A DNA stretch of 64,000 nucleotides from an uncultured Marvinbryantia sp. (GTDB lineage: Bacteria; Bacillota; Clostridia; Lachnospirales; Lachnospiraceae). Under the pieces are notes generated by a model. It had not been told where the DNA came from. It did not search any database and saw nothing but the letters and a program-made list of their open reading frames with translations. Location of the stretch: NCBI GenBank assembly GCA_937915375.1, contig CALDMO010000018.1, positions 1-64,000 of the forward strand, written 5' to 3'. Both the position numbers and the translations under genes were made by a program. Shown here piece by piece: positions 26,483 to 35,150 of this stretch. Each line of letters starts with the position of its first letter. Positions within the stretch are counted from its first letter, which is position 1.

Positions 26483-27361
26483 TTATACATGATACAGCAG
26501 ACGTTTTGCAAAAGTATTGCGGTATTCACTGGGCGTCAGCCCGGTACTTTTTTTATAGGCGCGCGAAAAATTGTGGCTGTCCGGAAAACCGAGCTCTTTA
26601 GCGATATCAGAAATCGGCAGATTGGTATCCGTCAGCATAAAATTGGCCGAATCGATTTTTTTATTTTGAATGAACTGCTTGAGAGGAATCCCAGTTATCT
26701 GTGAAAAGAGGTGCGACAGATATTTTGGATTGTAGCCAAAGTGGTCTGCAATGTCGGCCACTCGAATATTTTCGGCAATGTGCAGCTGGATGAAATCAAC
26801 AATGTCAGAATAAATCTGCTTTGAGGTCAGAGTGCGACTGTTAGTCGGAACATTTAAACAGATTTGCCCGTATAACTCGGTCAATACATTGGTTGTCATA
26901 GTATCGAGGGTCAGCGACGGATAACTGCTTTTTACAGAATCCTGGAGCTGTTTCATTAGCACTACCATCTTTTCGAGATTGGGGATCGCGCCGGTTTGTG
27001 CGATCCGAAATTGCGTCTGAGCATTATTTTCACTTGCTTTTTGTAAATGAGGCGGATTTGCCTGGGGGGGGGTAAAAACAGTGGATTGCTCAAAGGAAAA
27101 ATGCAGCCAGTAAAAGGAACAGTATGCGGGCTTAAAGCCTTTCCGCCAGGAATTGCAGGGCGGAAGAAGCAAGTATTCGCCGCGTTCCACTGTAAAGCGT
27201 TCTTCATTATAACTCAGATAGAGTGTGCCTTCTGTCATCACGAATAGCTCATATTCTGCCAGATATAAATTTGCATGTTGCCAGTCATCTGAAGGCGCCT
27301 TGAATTTACCTGTGTTTACATAGGTCATCATCTGACCGTTTGGAAAAGAAAGCATTCTCAT
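26483..27361 (-). CDS. AraC-family transcriptional regulator of the sugar operon
   Basis: A 292-residue AraC-type regulator. The N-terminal cupin-like sensor (about 20-150) contains LYLAEYELFVMTEGTLYLSY and ERGEYLLLPP. The C-terminal DNA-binding domain (about 190-290) has two helix-turn-helices: RVADIADHFGYNPKYLSHLFSQ and ISDIAKELGFPDSHNFSRAYKKSTG, ending TPSEYR. It is divergent from the solute-binding protein operon, the usual place for the sugar-sensing activator. Between sensor and DNA-binding domain the coding strand has a run of nine C (27064-27072 region), in frame here and encoding TPPQ; a one-base slip would truncate the protein before its DNA-binding domain. Confidence 0.9.
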   Translation of the reverse strand: MRMLSFPNGQMMTYVNTGKFKAPSDDWQHANLYLAEYELFVMTEGTLYLSYNEERFTVERGEYLLLPPCNSWRKGFKPAYCSFYWLHFSFEQSTVFTPPQANPPHLQKASENNAQTQFRIAQTGAIPNLEKMVVLMKQLQDSVKSSYPSLTLDTMTTNVLTELYGQICLNVPTNSRTLTSKQIYSDIVDFIQLHIAENIRVADIADHFGYNPKYLSHLFSQITGIPLKQFIQNKKIDSANFMLTDTNLPISDIAKELGFPDSHNFSRAYKKSTGLTPSEYRNTFAKRLLYHV

Positions 27362-27750
27362 AACTTGTATATACTCCTGTAAAATATCATTTTGACGAAA
27401 TGTTTGTCAGGATGATAAAGATATCATGAAATTATCAGTTCTGTTATGTCTAGTATACAATAGCAAAAAAGTAAAAAAAAGTGATAAAGTGTTTGAAGAA
27501 GTATCAAAAAGGAAGAAACAAGAAAAAATGAAGAAAAAGATATGACAAAATGACACGGAATAGAGGAAAGTGATATTTACGACAAAAAAAGAACGTGATA
27601 AGGTTAATGCATAGTGAATTTGCACAGAAAAAACGAGCGTAAAAATAAAAAACGCCGGATATATGTATAAAGGAATAAGAGCTTCTGTGCGGATTTGATG
27701 GAAAGCGCCGCGGTTTTTTACATCACCAGAAAAGGAAAGGAGAATTTATT
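27362..27750. promoter_or_regulatory. Divergent control region of the sugar operon
   Basis: A 389-base, very A-rich stretch without a gene. GTGATA occurs three times in the same direction (27481, 27570, 27595), each preceded by an A-rich base run, and GATATCAT forms a small palindrome near 27418. These are candidates for AraC-type operators. I could not pick a convincing -35/-10 pair for the operon. AAAGGAAAGGAG at 27731-27742 is the ribosome site of the next gene. Confidence 0.4.
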
Positions 27751-29508
27751 ATGATGAAGAAAAAAGTATTAAGTATGCTGCTTGCAGCCGGTATGACAAT
27801 GTCTGCATGCTCCGGCATGGCTGTTTCAGCGGAAGAGACTGCAGAACCTACAAAACTGACTGCAGTTTTCATTGCGCATGCGCTCACTCAGGATCTGGAA
27901 GAGATGGAATGGCTGGCAGAAATCGAAAAAGAAGCAAATGTGGAGATCGAGTGGGAAGTGATCCGTGCAGACTGGGAAACGGTAAAATCTACCAGATTTG
28001 CTTCCGGCGATATTCCGGATCTGCTCTTCAATGCAACAAATGATGCAGATTATTCAAAATATAAAGGTTTATTTATGGAACTGACTCCATATCTGAATGA
28101 AGAACTGACTCCGAACATTATGGAAATGTTTGAGACAGAGCCGGACACGATGACACTGGTAAAAAATCTGGATGGAAATATTTACTGTACGCCGAAATTC
28201 CAGGGAAAATGGCCGGATACGAATACAGTACTGTTTATCAACCAGAATTGGCTGGATAATCTTGGCTTGGAAGTTCCAACTACCTTCAGCGAATTCAAAG
28301 AAGTACTGACTGCATTTAAGGAGCAAGACGCAAATGGTAATGGTGATTCAAATGATGAGATTCCATTTGACTTTAATGCAGGTCCTAACAATGGCTGGTT
28401 TAACAGCGCATATTCTCTGACAGCATTAATGGGAGCGATGGGAATCCAGCTGACCGGTCCAACAGATTCCTATTTTGCAGAAGATGGTCAGGTAAAGAGT
28501 TATGCAGTCGATGAGAGATATAAACTGTTTATGGAATATATGGCCGATCTTTATGCAAATGGTTTAATCAATCCAAATGCAATAACAAATGATTATTCTA
28601 CTTTCCAGTCTCTTTCCAGAGGAAATGAGGCAGGAGAAGCTCTTGTAGGATGTGTATTTGGATGGGAAGAAACCGATAAATTCGGTCCGACACTGCATGA
28701 ACAGTACGTGCCAGTACCGGCGCTTGACTATGATATCGACTGTGAACCGGGTACATATGATACTAGATGGAGATATGATTATGCTGAACTGAATTTCTCA
28801 TCCAATCGTGTGGCAATGAGCGCAAAATGTGAAAATCCGGAAGCAGCTATGAAATTTGTGGATCGTTTCTATGATCAGACTCACAGCGTGGAAACCTTAT
28901 TTGGCGGTATCACTGATGGTAACATTGAGAAGACCGGTGACAACAGCTATAAAGTACTGCCGCCACAGGATCCGAACACAGATTCTGGTACATGGAAATG
29001 GACGACTGCATTCGCAGATAATGGCCCGATGTATATCAGAAGAGCTACGGAAGTTGAAATGGCACAGGATATGGCATACGCGTTGGAAGAACGTGTAGTA
29101 TATGAAGATGTTTTGGCCAAACCAAGTGCGTTAGATACTTATCAGCGTATTTTCTTGAAATTTACAGAAGAAGATGAAAATACGATGGCTATGGCACAGG
29201 CGAATGTAAATAACATTATTGATAATCAGTGGTCTCTGTGGTTGACAGGACAGCAGGATATTGAATCAACCTGGGATTCTTATGTACAGAGTGTATATGA
29301 TGCAGGTCTGCAGCAGATTCTGGACATCCGTCAGAAGGCATTTGACAGCTATCTGGAAAAATTAGAGAGTGAAGCACCGGAAGCAGAAACAGAAGCGGCA
29401 GAAACGGAAGCAGCGGAAACAGAAGCAGCGGAAACGGAAGCAGTAGAAACGGAAGCAGCGGAAACAGAAGTAGCAGAAACGGAAGCAACAGAAACAGAAG
29501 CGGCATAA
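27751..29508 (+). CDS. Extracellular sugar-binding protein with repetitive acidic C-terminal tail
   Basis: A 585-residue solute-binding protein of the LplA/YtcQ-like group (ABC sugar importers with LplB/LplC permeases). The signal region ends in TMSACSGMAVSAEE: it could be lipidated at the Cys of MSAC or cut by signal peptidase I after AVSA. The body has FASGDIPDLLF near 85, a substrate-binding middle region, and aromatic-rich NAGPNNGWFNSAYSL near 210. The last 40 residues are eight near-perfect five-residue repeats of the ETEAA type. Such Glu/Thr linkers are normally N-terminal spacers next to the lipid anchor, so a C-terminal one is unusual. First gene of the operon after the divergent AraC gene. 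Confidence 0.9.
   Translation: MMKKKVLSMLLAAGMTMSACSGMAVSAEETAEPTKLTAVFIAHALTQDLEEMEWLAEIEKEANVEIEWEVIRADWETVKSTRFASGDIPDLLFNATNDADYSKYKGLFMELTPYLNEELTPNIMEMFETEPDTMTLVKNLDGNIYCTPKFQGKWPDTNTVLFINQNWLDNLGLEVPTTFSEFKEVLTAFKEQDANGNGDSNDEIPFDFNAGPNNGWFNSAYSLTALMGAMGIQLTGPTDSYFAEDGQVKSYAVDERYKLFMEYMADLYANGLINPNAITNDYSTFQSLSRGNEAGEALVGCVFGWEETDKFGPTLHEQYVPVPALDYDIDCEPGTYDTRWRYDYAELNFSSNRVAMSAKCENPEAAMKFVDRFYDQTHSVETLFGGITDGNIEKTGDNSYKVLPPQDPNTDSGTWKWTTAFADNGPMYIRRATEVEMAQDMAYALEERVVYEDVLAKPSALDTYQRIFLKFTEEDENTMAMAQANVNNIIDNQWSLWLTGQQDIESTWDSYVQSVYDAGLQQILDIRQKAFDSYLEKLESEAPEAETEAAETEAAETEAAETEAVETEAAETEVAETEATETEAA
29386..29505 (+). repeat. Eight tandem 15-bp coding repeats
   Basis: A 120-bp run of eight 15-bp units, each coding ETEAA or a one-residue variant (ETEAV, ETEVA, ETEAT), at the very end of the solute-binding protein gene. 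Units differ mainly at third positions and at GCA/GCG choices. The unit keeps frame, so changes in copy number would lengthen or shorten the tail without disrupting the protein. Confidence 0.92.
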
Positions 29509-29536
29509 AGTGTAATACAATTAGATGGAAAAGATG

Positions 29537-29562
29537 GGGGAGATGTCGTCCGGCATCTCCCC
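29537..29562 (+). terminator. Intercistronic hairpin after the solute-binding protein gene
   Basis: A perfect 9-bp stem, GGGGAGATG with CATCTCCCC, followed only by GATTTTG. Such hairpins after binding-protein genes usually protect the upstream message or thin out transcription into the permease genes. Confidence 0.6.
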
Positions 29563-29592
29563 TGATTTTGAAATAGGAAGGAGAACAGGGCA

Positions 29593-30531
29593 ATGAAGAA
29601 AAAGCAGAAAGCAAGTCTGGCAACCCGCTCGAAACTATACTTGATACGCAATTGGCAGCTCTGGCTGATGCTGTTCCCGGCCATGCTTTATATATTGATT
29701 TTTTGCTATGTGCCGATGTATGGCGTGCAGCTTGCGTTTCGAGAATACAGTTTTTCTGCAGGTATTATCGGCGGAGAATGGGTGGGGCTGAAATATTTTA
29801 AACAGTATTTTGACAGTCCCATGTTTGTGACAACCTTGAAAAATACGTTTGTGATTGCATTTGCAAGTATTGTAGTAGGTTTTCCGATTCCAATTATGCT
29901 GGCAATGCTGATAAATCAGATTCGTAATCGAAAATGGAAACGCACTTTGCAGACGACCGTTTATATTCCGTATTTTATTTCGGTTGTCGTTTTGGTATCC
30001 ATGATCAACGTCATGTTTGCGAATGAAAAGGGTGTGGTTGCAAATTTCTTAAAGGATATTCATCTGGTATCGGAGACAACGAATATTCTCGGCAGTGAGA
30101 AAACATTTGTTCCGCTTTATGTATTGACCGGTGTGTGGCAGTCTATGGGCTGGAACAGTATCATTTTTATTGCGGCACTGTCGTCTGTGGACACCCAATT
30201 GTACGATTCGTGTAAGATTGATGGGGCGAATCGTTGGCAGACGATGTGGCATATTGATTTCCCGGCGATTTTGCCGACCATCATGATCATGTTGATTCTG
30301 AATATGGGCAATATTTTGAATGTTGCTTTTGATAAAGTATACCTGATGCAGAATAGTATGAATCTCGGAGTTTCGCAGGTTATTTCCACATATGTGTATT
30401 CTGTGGGTATCAAATCATCGCAGTTTTCCTTTGGTGCTGCGGTAGGTCTGTTTAATACAGTCGTGAATTTTGTATTCCTGATAGTGACCAATGCAATTTC
30501 CAAGAAAACAACCGGTACCGGTTTGATGTAA
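29593..30531 (+). CDS. ABC sugar permease, LplB-like
   Basis: Inner-membrane subunit of the sugar importer, 312 residues with about six membrane segments. The start RNWQLWLMLFPAMLYILIFCYVPMYGVQLAFREYS is typical of the LplB/YtcP-partner group. The ATPase-contact (EAA) loop is visible as SCKIDGANRWQTMWHIDFPAILPT near 205-228. GGAAGGAG precedes the ATG. It pairs with the next gene, 13 bases downstream. No ATPase gene lies in this operon; the importer must use a shared MsmX-type ATPase encoded elsewhere. Confidence 0.93.
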   Translation: MKKKQKASLATRSKLYLIRNWQLWLMLFPAMLYILIFCYVPMYGVQLAFREYSFSAGIIGGEWVGLKYFKQYFDSPMFVTTLKNTFVIAFASIVVGFPIPIMLAMLINQIRNRKWKRTLQTTVYIPYFISVVVLVSMINVMFANEKGVVANFLKDIHLVSETTNILGSEKTFVPLYVLTGVWQSMGWNSIIFIAALSSVDTQLYDSCKIDGANRWQTMWHIDFPAILPTIMIMLILNMGNILNVAFDKVYLMQNSMNLGVSQVISTYVYSVGIKSSQFSFGAAVGLFNTVVNFVFLIVTNAISKKTTGTGLM

Positions 30532-30544
30532 GGAGGAAAAGACG

Positions 30545-31465
30545 ATGGCAGGATTTAGAAATAGAAACAGCGCGGCTTCCTTCGGAAAAAGCGCGAACTG
30601 GGGCGATCGGATTTTTAGCGCTGCGGTACTTATTTTCAGTATTCTGATTTTTTTGATTATTGCGTATCCTTTATGGTTTGTTGTGATCGCGTCTATCAGT
30701 AATTCCAATCTGGTCAATCTTGGAGAGGTTACATTTTGGCCGAAGGACATTCGCTTTTATGGATATGAGCAGATTTTTCAGGATGCGCGTATCTGGAGAG
30801 GCTATGCAAATACGATTCTCTATGTGGTAGCCGGAACAGTACTGAATATTGTGGTAACGATGCCTGCAGCTTATGCGCTGTCCCGACGGAATTTTAAGGC
30901 ACGCAATGCGGTCATGATGTATTTCGTATTTACGATGTTTTTCAACGGAGGTCTTGTTCCGCTGTACATGACGGTTAGTTCGTTGCATTTGATTTCCACA
31001 AAAACAATCCTGATTATTTTTGTAGCGGTAAATACCTATAATTTGATCATTGCCCGAACGTTTATCCAGAATTCCATTCCGGAAGAATTATATGAAGCGG
31101 CAGTCTTAGATGGCTGCAGCCATTTTACTTATTTTATGAAAGTGGTTGTTCCGCTGTCAAAGGCAGTTATTTCGGTGTTGATTCTTTACTACGCAGTATT
31201 CCACTGGAATGATTACTTCAATGCGCTGATCTTTAATAGTAAGGAGGCAAATCAGCCGCTGCAGATCGTGTTGCGTGAGATCCTTCTTTTGAATCAGGCG
31301 TTCGCAAGTGGAAGCGGAGGTGTACAGGGTGGTTATGGACAGTCTTCTGCAGATCAGGTGAAATATGCCGTTATGATCGTATCCACATTACCGATTCTCT
31401 GTGTATATCCGTTTATTCAGAAATATTTTGAAAAAGGTGTGATGATCGGAGCGGTTAAAGGTTAA
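30545..31465 (+). CDS. ABC sugar permease, LplC-like
   Basis: Second membrane subunit of the importer, 306 residues. YPLWFVVIASISNSNLVNLGEVTFWPK and the TMPAAYALSRRNFKARNAVM stretch are characteristic of the LplC/YtcP group. The EAA loop is EAAVLDGCSHFTYFMKVVVPLSKAV near 193-217. AAGGAGG precedes the ATG. Works as a heterodimer with the preceding LplB-like protein. The glycoside hydrolase gene starts 16 bases downstream. Confidence 0.93.
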   Translation: MAGFRNRNSAASFGKSANWGDRIFSAAVLIFSILIFLIIAYPLWFVVIASISNSNLVNLGEVTFWPKDIRFYGYEQIFQDARIWRGYANTILYVVAGTVLNIVVTMPAAYALSRRNFKARNAVMMYFVFTMFFNGGLVPLYMTVSSLHLISTKTILIIFVAVNTYNLIIARTFIQNSIPEELYEAAVLDGCSHFTYFMKVVVPLSKAVISVLILYYAVFHWNDYFNALIFNSKEANQPLQIVLREILLLNQAFASGSGGVQGGYGQSSADQVKYAVMIVSTLPILCVYPFIQKYFEKGVMIGAVKG

Positions 31466-31481
31466 AAAAGAGAAAGTTGAG

Positions 31482-33281
31482 ATGATAAAAAATTTTAATT
31501 ATCGGCATGTGCTTCTGGGAGAAACACATTGGAGCCGCCAGCGGCAGGAATTGATTGAAACGTATCTGGCGATTCCGGACGGGGACTTGCTCCATTATTT
31601 CCGTGAATTGGCAGGAATCGAAGATAACTGTACCGGACTGGCAGGATGGTATGGAAATAATGCCTGTACATTTGGACAGAAGCTTGGCGCGTTTGCGAGG
31701 CTTTATCTGGTGACGGGAGACGAACGGCTGCGCAAAAAGGCGATTGTGCTGGCGGACGGCTGGGGAGAATGCGCAAAAGTCTCACAGGAAGTGATTGATG
31801 TAAACGGGACTTATGTCTATGATAAACTGATGGGCGGTTTTCTTGATATGTATGAATATCTGAGATATGAACCGGCAAAAGAGTATATCCTTCAGTTGAC
31901 GGAGAGCGCGATGAAACGCTTCCGTACCGGTATTGTACGTGATGGGCTGCAGAATGAAGCGATGGGTGGAGACATGATTGAATGGTATACACTTCCGGAA
32001 ATGTTGTATCGCGCTTGGTTTCTGACAAAAGAACCGCTGTATCTGTCTTTTGCGAAGGAGTGGGATTATCCTTATTATTGGGAAAAGCTTTTGAAAAAGG
32101 ATTTCGCGATCGGACCGCGTCATGCTTACAGTCATGTGAATGCTTTATCAAGTGCGGCTATGGCGTATCTGGCAACCGGTGAAAAGTCTTATCTTGAGGC
32201 AATTCAGATTGCTTATGATGAGATTTTAACGCACCATACCTTTGCAACCGGCGGTTACGGTCCGGCAGAGTGTCTTTTCGCGGATGAAGAAGGATATCTG
32301 GGAGATTCCCTGAAAGCAAATTGGGACAGGGATAAACGTCATAAAGAATACCGCAATTTTGGGGATTCTATTGTATCGCGTGACGATAAGTGGGGAAGCT
32401 GTGAAGTATCCTGCTGCAGCTGGGCTGTTTTTAAAATATGTAATTACTTGCTGACGATCACCGGAGACGCAAAGTACGGAGATTGGGCGGAAAAGATGCT
32501 TTACAACGGATGTGGCGGACAGCCGCCGATTACTTCTGCGGGGAAGGTTATGTATTATGCTGACTATTTTGTCAACGGAGGCTTCAAGTCAGTGGAAGAC
32601 GGCAGAATGCATGAAAATGGATGTAACTTTGAGTGGCAATGCTGTACCGGTACATTTCCGGAGGATGTGGCAGAATATTCGAATATGCTTTATTATCATG
32701 ATGAAGGCGGTCTGTATATCAGCCAGTACCTAAATTCCTGTGTGGTGTTTGAAATTGAGAATGATGCGTTTTCTTTGGAAAACACCAGTTTCTATCCAAA
32801 GGAAAAACAGCTGCGTTTCCGATTGTGCGGAAAGAAATCGAGAGAATTTGAACTGCGTTTCCGCGTACCGTCTTGGGCAAACGGAAAGAATACGGTACAG
32901 ATCAATGGTGAAAAAGTGGAGATAAAAGCAGAGCCCAATACCTGGCTGGTACTGAAAAGACAGTGGAAGGATATGGATACGATTACGATAGAATTTGAGT
33001 TTCCGCTGTATTTTAAACCGGTGGATCAGTATGCGCCGGATGTGGCAGCGCTTTGTTATGGCCCGCTTGTACTGGTCTGTGACAAGATGACGCTGTTTCA
33101 GGGAGATATGAAGCATCCGGAAAAGTGGATGGTACCGATTCAGAAAAACGGATATTCTTTTGCGTTTCAGACAAAGCCGGGGCATGTGAAACCATTTGAG
33201 CATCAGACGAGGGAGTTTTATCCGTATTATGAAGTACCTCAGATGCAGTGGTATTATATGTATAATAGATTTAGCGAGTAA
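31482..33281 (+). CDS. GH127-like glycoside hydrolase (DUF1680, beta-L-arabinofuranosidase type)
   Basis: A 599-residue enzyme of the GH127/DUF1680 group: an (alpha/alpha)6 barrel followed by beta-sandwich domains. Known members release beta-L-arabinofuranose using an unusual zinc-bound cysteine as nucleophile. The matching region here holds SCEVSCCSWAVFKI near 307-318 (position of the family Glu/Cys block) and FEWQCCTGTFPEDV near 385, the paired cysteines of the zinc site. The N-terminal GLAGWYGNNACTFGQ and HALSSAAMAYL-like helices fit the barrel. No signal peptide, so it acts inside on imported oligosaccharide. Last gene of the importer operon. Substrate is inferred; it diverges from the best known members. 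Confidence 0.75.
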   Translation: MIKNFNYRHVLLGETHWSRQRQELIETYLAIPDGDLLHYFRELAGIEDNCTGLAGWYGNNACTFGQKLGAFARLYLVTGDERLRKKAIVLADGWGECAKVSQEVIDVNGTYVYDKLMGGFLDMYEYLRYEPAKEYILQLTESAMKRFRTGIVRDGLQNEAMGGDMIEWYTLPEMLYRAWFLTKEPLYLSFAKEWDYPYYWEKLLKKDFAIGPRHAYSHVNALSSAAMAYLATGEKSYLEAIQIAYDEILTHHTFATGGYGPAECLFADEEGYLGDSLKANWDRDKRHKEYRNFGDSIVSRDDKWGSCEVSCCSWAVFKICNYLLTITGDAKYGDWAEKMLYNGCGGQPPITSAGKVMYYADYFVNGGFKSVEDGRMHENGCNFEWQCCTGTFPEDVAEYSNMLYYHDEGGLYISQYLNSCVVFEIENDAFSLENTSFYPKEKQLRFRLCGKKSREFELRFRVPSWANGKNTVQINGEKVEIKAEPNTWLVLKRQWKDMDTITIEFEFPLYFKPVDQYAPDVAALCYGPLVLVCDKMTLFQGDMKHPEKWMVPIQKNGYSFAFQTKPGHVKPFEHQTREFYPYYEVPQMQWYYMYNRFSE

Positions 33282-33353
33282 TGTAAGGCGAATGTGCCGG
33301 CCGTTTTAAAACCAATATCAACAATTTTAAATACATACGGTGAAAATAAAAAT

Positions 33354-33407
33354 AGAACCGAGGCGAAAATTTTGAAAGGAAAAGATCCGCTGTCGGTTCT
33401 GTTTTTA
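33354..33407 (+). terminator. Probable terminator of the sugar operon
   Basis: AGAACCGA (33354-33361) pairs with TCGGTTCT (33393-33400) around a long A-rich loop, followed by GTTTTTA. Position after the hydrolase gene supports it; the long loop lowers confidence. Confidence 0.55.
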
Positions 33408-33745
33408 TGTGCGGATATTTAATGGAAATAAAATTACAAAAACATATTGACAATTAAAAGAAAAACGTGTAACAACGGTCGATGGGGTTCATCTTATAAA
33501 AATAGGCAAAAGTCAGTGCTGTTTCCTTTTGGAACATCAGGAACTGATGAATTATCGGATGCCTATGATTTTATTACATTTCAGACAGGGACAAGGAAGT
33601 TGGAACGGTTCAAAAAAGAATAATTAATGAGACGTTTGCTGGAAGAAAAACGGTTTGAAGACGCGCAAAAAGTTGTTTCCAATCGAACTTATCGAGGGCG
33701 ATTATATCGGAAATATAATATTAAGTAGAGGTTATGGAAGGGGTA
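33408..33745. other. Unassigned stretch, possibly gene remnants
   Basis: No convincing gene. Two short open frames can be read on the plus strand: a TTG-started 58-codon frame (33447-33623) containing SVLFPFGTSGTDELSDAYDF, and a 33-codon ATG frame (33627-33728) beginning MRRLLEEKRFEDAQKVV. Neither has a ribosome site and I recognise neither. They look like pieces of decayed genes. Confidence 0.35.
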
Positions 33746-33775
33746 TTGACAGCGCCAGTAGAAAACTGCTATGGT
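33746..33775 (+). promoter_or_regulatory. Possible promoter of the FGGY kinase gene
   Basis: TTGACA (33746-33751), an 18-base spacer, TATGGT (33770-33775). It lies 40 bases before the start codon. Confidence 0.45.
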
Positions 33776-33815
33776 GAGAAAAAGAATGCATTTCAGAAAA
33801 GGTGGGATAGATGAA

Positions 33816-35129
33816 ATGAGAACAGAAAAAGTCATTGGCATCGATATCGGCACAACCAGCATTTGTCTTGTGGGATATCGCATGACGGATAAAAAGACAG
33901 AGGAAGTACTGCAGGAAGTAAATACGTTTTTACCGGAAACATTTTTGCAGGATCCGCAGCAGATTTATATATGTGTGAAAAAGATGTTGGATGAACTGAT
34001 TGACGGGATCGGCGGCGCAGATGTGATCGGTGTATCCAGCCAGATGCACGGGATTGTTTATCTGGACGCAAACGGAACAGCGGTGACGCCATATTACACT
34101 TGGAAAACGGAGTACGGAAATGAGCCGTTTCAGGATTGTACTTATGCGAAATGGCTGTCCGGGCAGACTGGGTATGAAATGCATACCGGTTATGGAAGTG
34201 TGACTCATTTTTATCTGCAAAAAACAGGACAGATTCCAAAGAAAGCGGCTGCATTTGCTAATATCGGTGATTATATTGTCATGCGGCTGTGCGGATTGAG
34301 GACTCCAAAGATGCACCCGACGATTGCGGCGAGCATGGGTGGATTTGATTTAAAAAATGGTATTTTTGATAAAGAAAAGCTGCAAAGGGCAGGAGTGAAT
34401 ACAGATTACTATCCGGAAGTGACCGAAAAAACACAGGCGGTCGGAAAATACAGGGGAATACCGCTTGTCTGGGCACTGGGAGATAATCAGGCCAGTTTTT
34501 ACGCGGCAGCCGGAGAGTCCGAAGAAAATTTGAGTATCAATGTCGGAACAGGATCGCAGGTTTCCTTTTTTGACAGGACTTTGACAGAAATTCAGGCGGG
34601 AGAAATACGTCCGTTTACCAATCAGGGCTATTTGTATGTGCAGGCCTCGGTAAACGGCGGGAAGGTGTACGAACGATTGGCGGAATTTTTCCTAGAATCA
34701 GTGCGGCAGTTTACGGGAGTGGAATTGGATAAAACGGTGGTCTATCAGAAGATGGAGGAGATGGGGCTTGCAAAAACGGAAACAGATTTACAAATTTTTC
34801 CATATTTGTACGGCAGCAGGGCAGATCAGGACCGCTGCGGAGAAGTGACAGGATTGACGGAAAAAAATTTTTATCCGTCAGATTTTATCCGCGCATTTAT
34901 AGCCGGAATGGCAAAAGAATTGTATGATGCTTATCAGCAGTTTCCGGCAGAACTGCGGTGCAGAAAAAAAGTGATTGTTGCCAGCGGAAATGGAATTCGC
35001 AGGAATATTCTGATGCAGCAGGAAATAGAAAAAGTATTTGGATTGCCGGTGATTTTACGGCAGATTGAGGAAGAAGCCGCGGTAGGTGCAGCTGTGTGGG
35101 CATGGAAAGAGATCATAAATGGAAAGTAG
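33816..35129 (+). CDS. FGGY-family carbohydrate kinase (sedoheptulokinase-like)
   Basis: A 437-residue sugar kinase of the FGGY family. The ATP-binding phosphate-1 motif is VIGIDIGTTSICLVGY at the start; the substrate-side GVSSQMHGIVYLD near 80 and YYTWKTEYGN near 100 resemble sedoheptulokinase-type members; the catalytic aspartate is expected in WALGDNQASFYAAAG near 220; the adenosine motif ASGNGIRRN is near 390. Start set at ATG 33816 with AAGGTGGG nine bases upstream; the earlier in-frame ATG 33771 overlaps the promoter. Sits between the arabinoside-type importer operon and hisA, with its own promoter. Substrate not determined. Confidence 0.85.
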   Translation: MRTEKVIGIDIGTTSICLVGYRMTDKKTEEVLQEVNTFLPETFLQDPQQIYICVKKMLDELIDGIGGADVIGVSSQMHGIVYLDANGTAVTPYYTWKTEYGNEPFQDCTYAKWLSGQTGYEMHTGYGSVTHFYLQKTGQIPKKAAAFANIGDYIVMRLCGLRTPKMHPTIAASMGGFDLKNGIFDKEKLQRAGVNTDYYPEVTEKTQAVGKYRGIPLVWALGDNQASFYAAAGESEENLSINVGTGSQVSFFDRTLTEIQAGEIRPFTNQGYLYVQASVNGGKVYERLAEFFLESVRQFTGVELDKTVVYQKMEEMGLAKTETDLQIFPYLYGSRADQDRCGEVTGLTEKNFYPSDFIRAFIAGMAKELYDAYQQFPAELRCRKKVIVASGNGIRRNILMQQEIEKVFGLPVILRQIEEEAAVGAAVWAWKEIINGK

Positions 35130-35150
35130 GGTAAGGGAAAGGAGATACGC

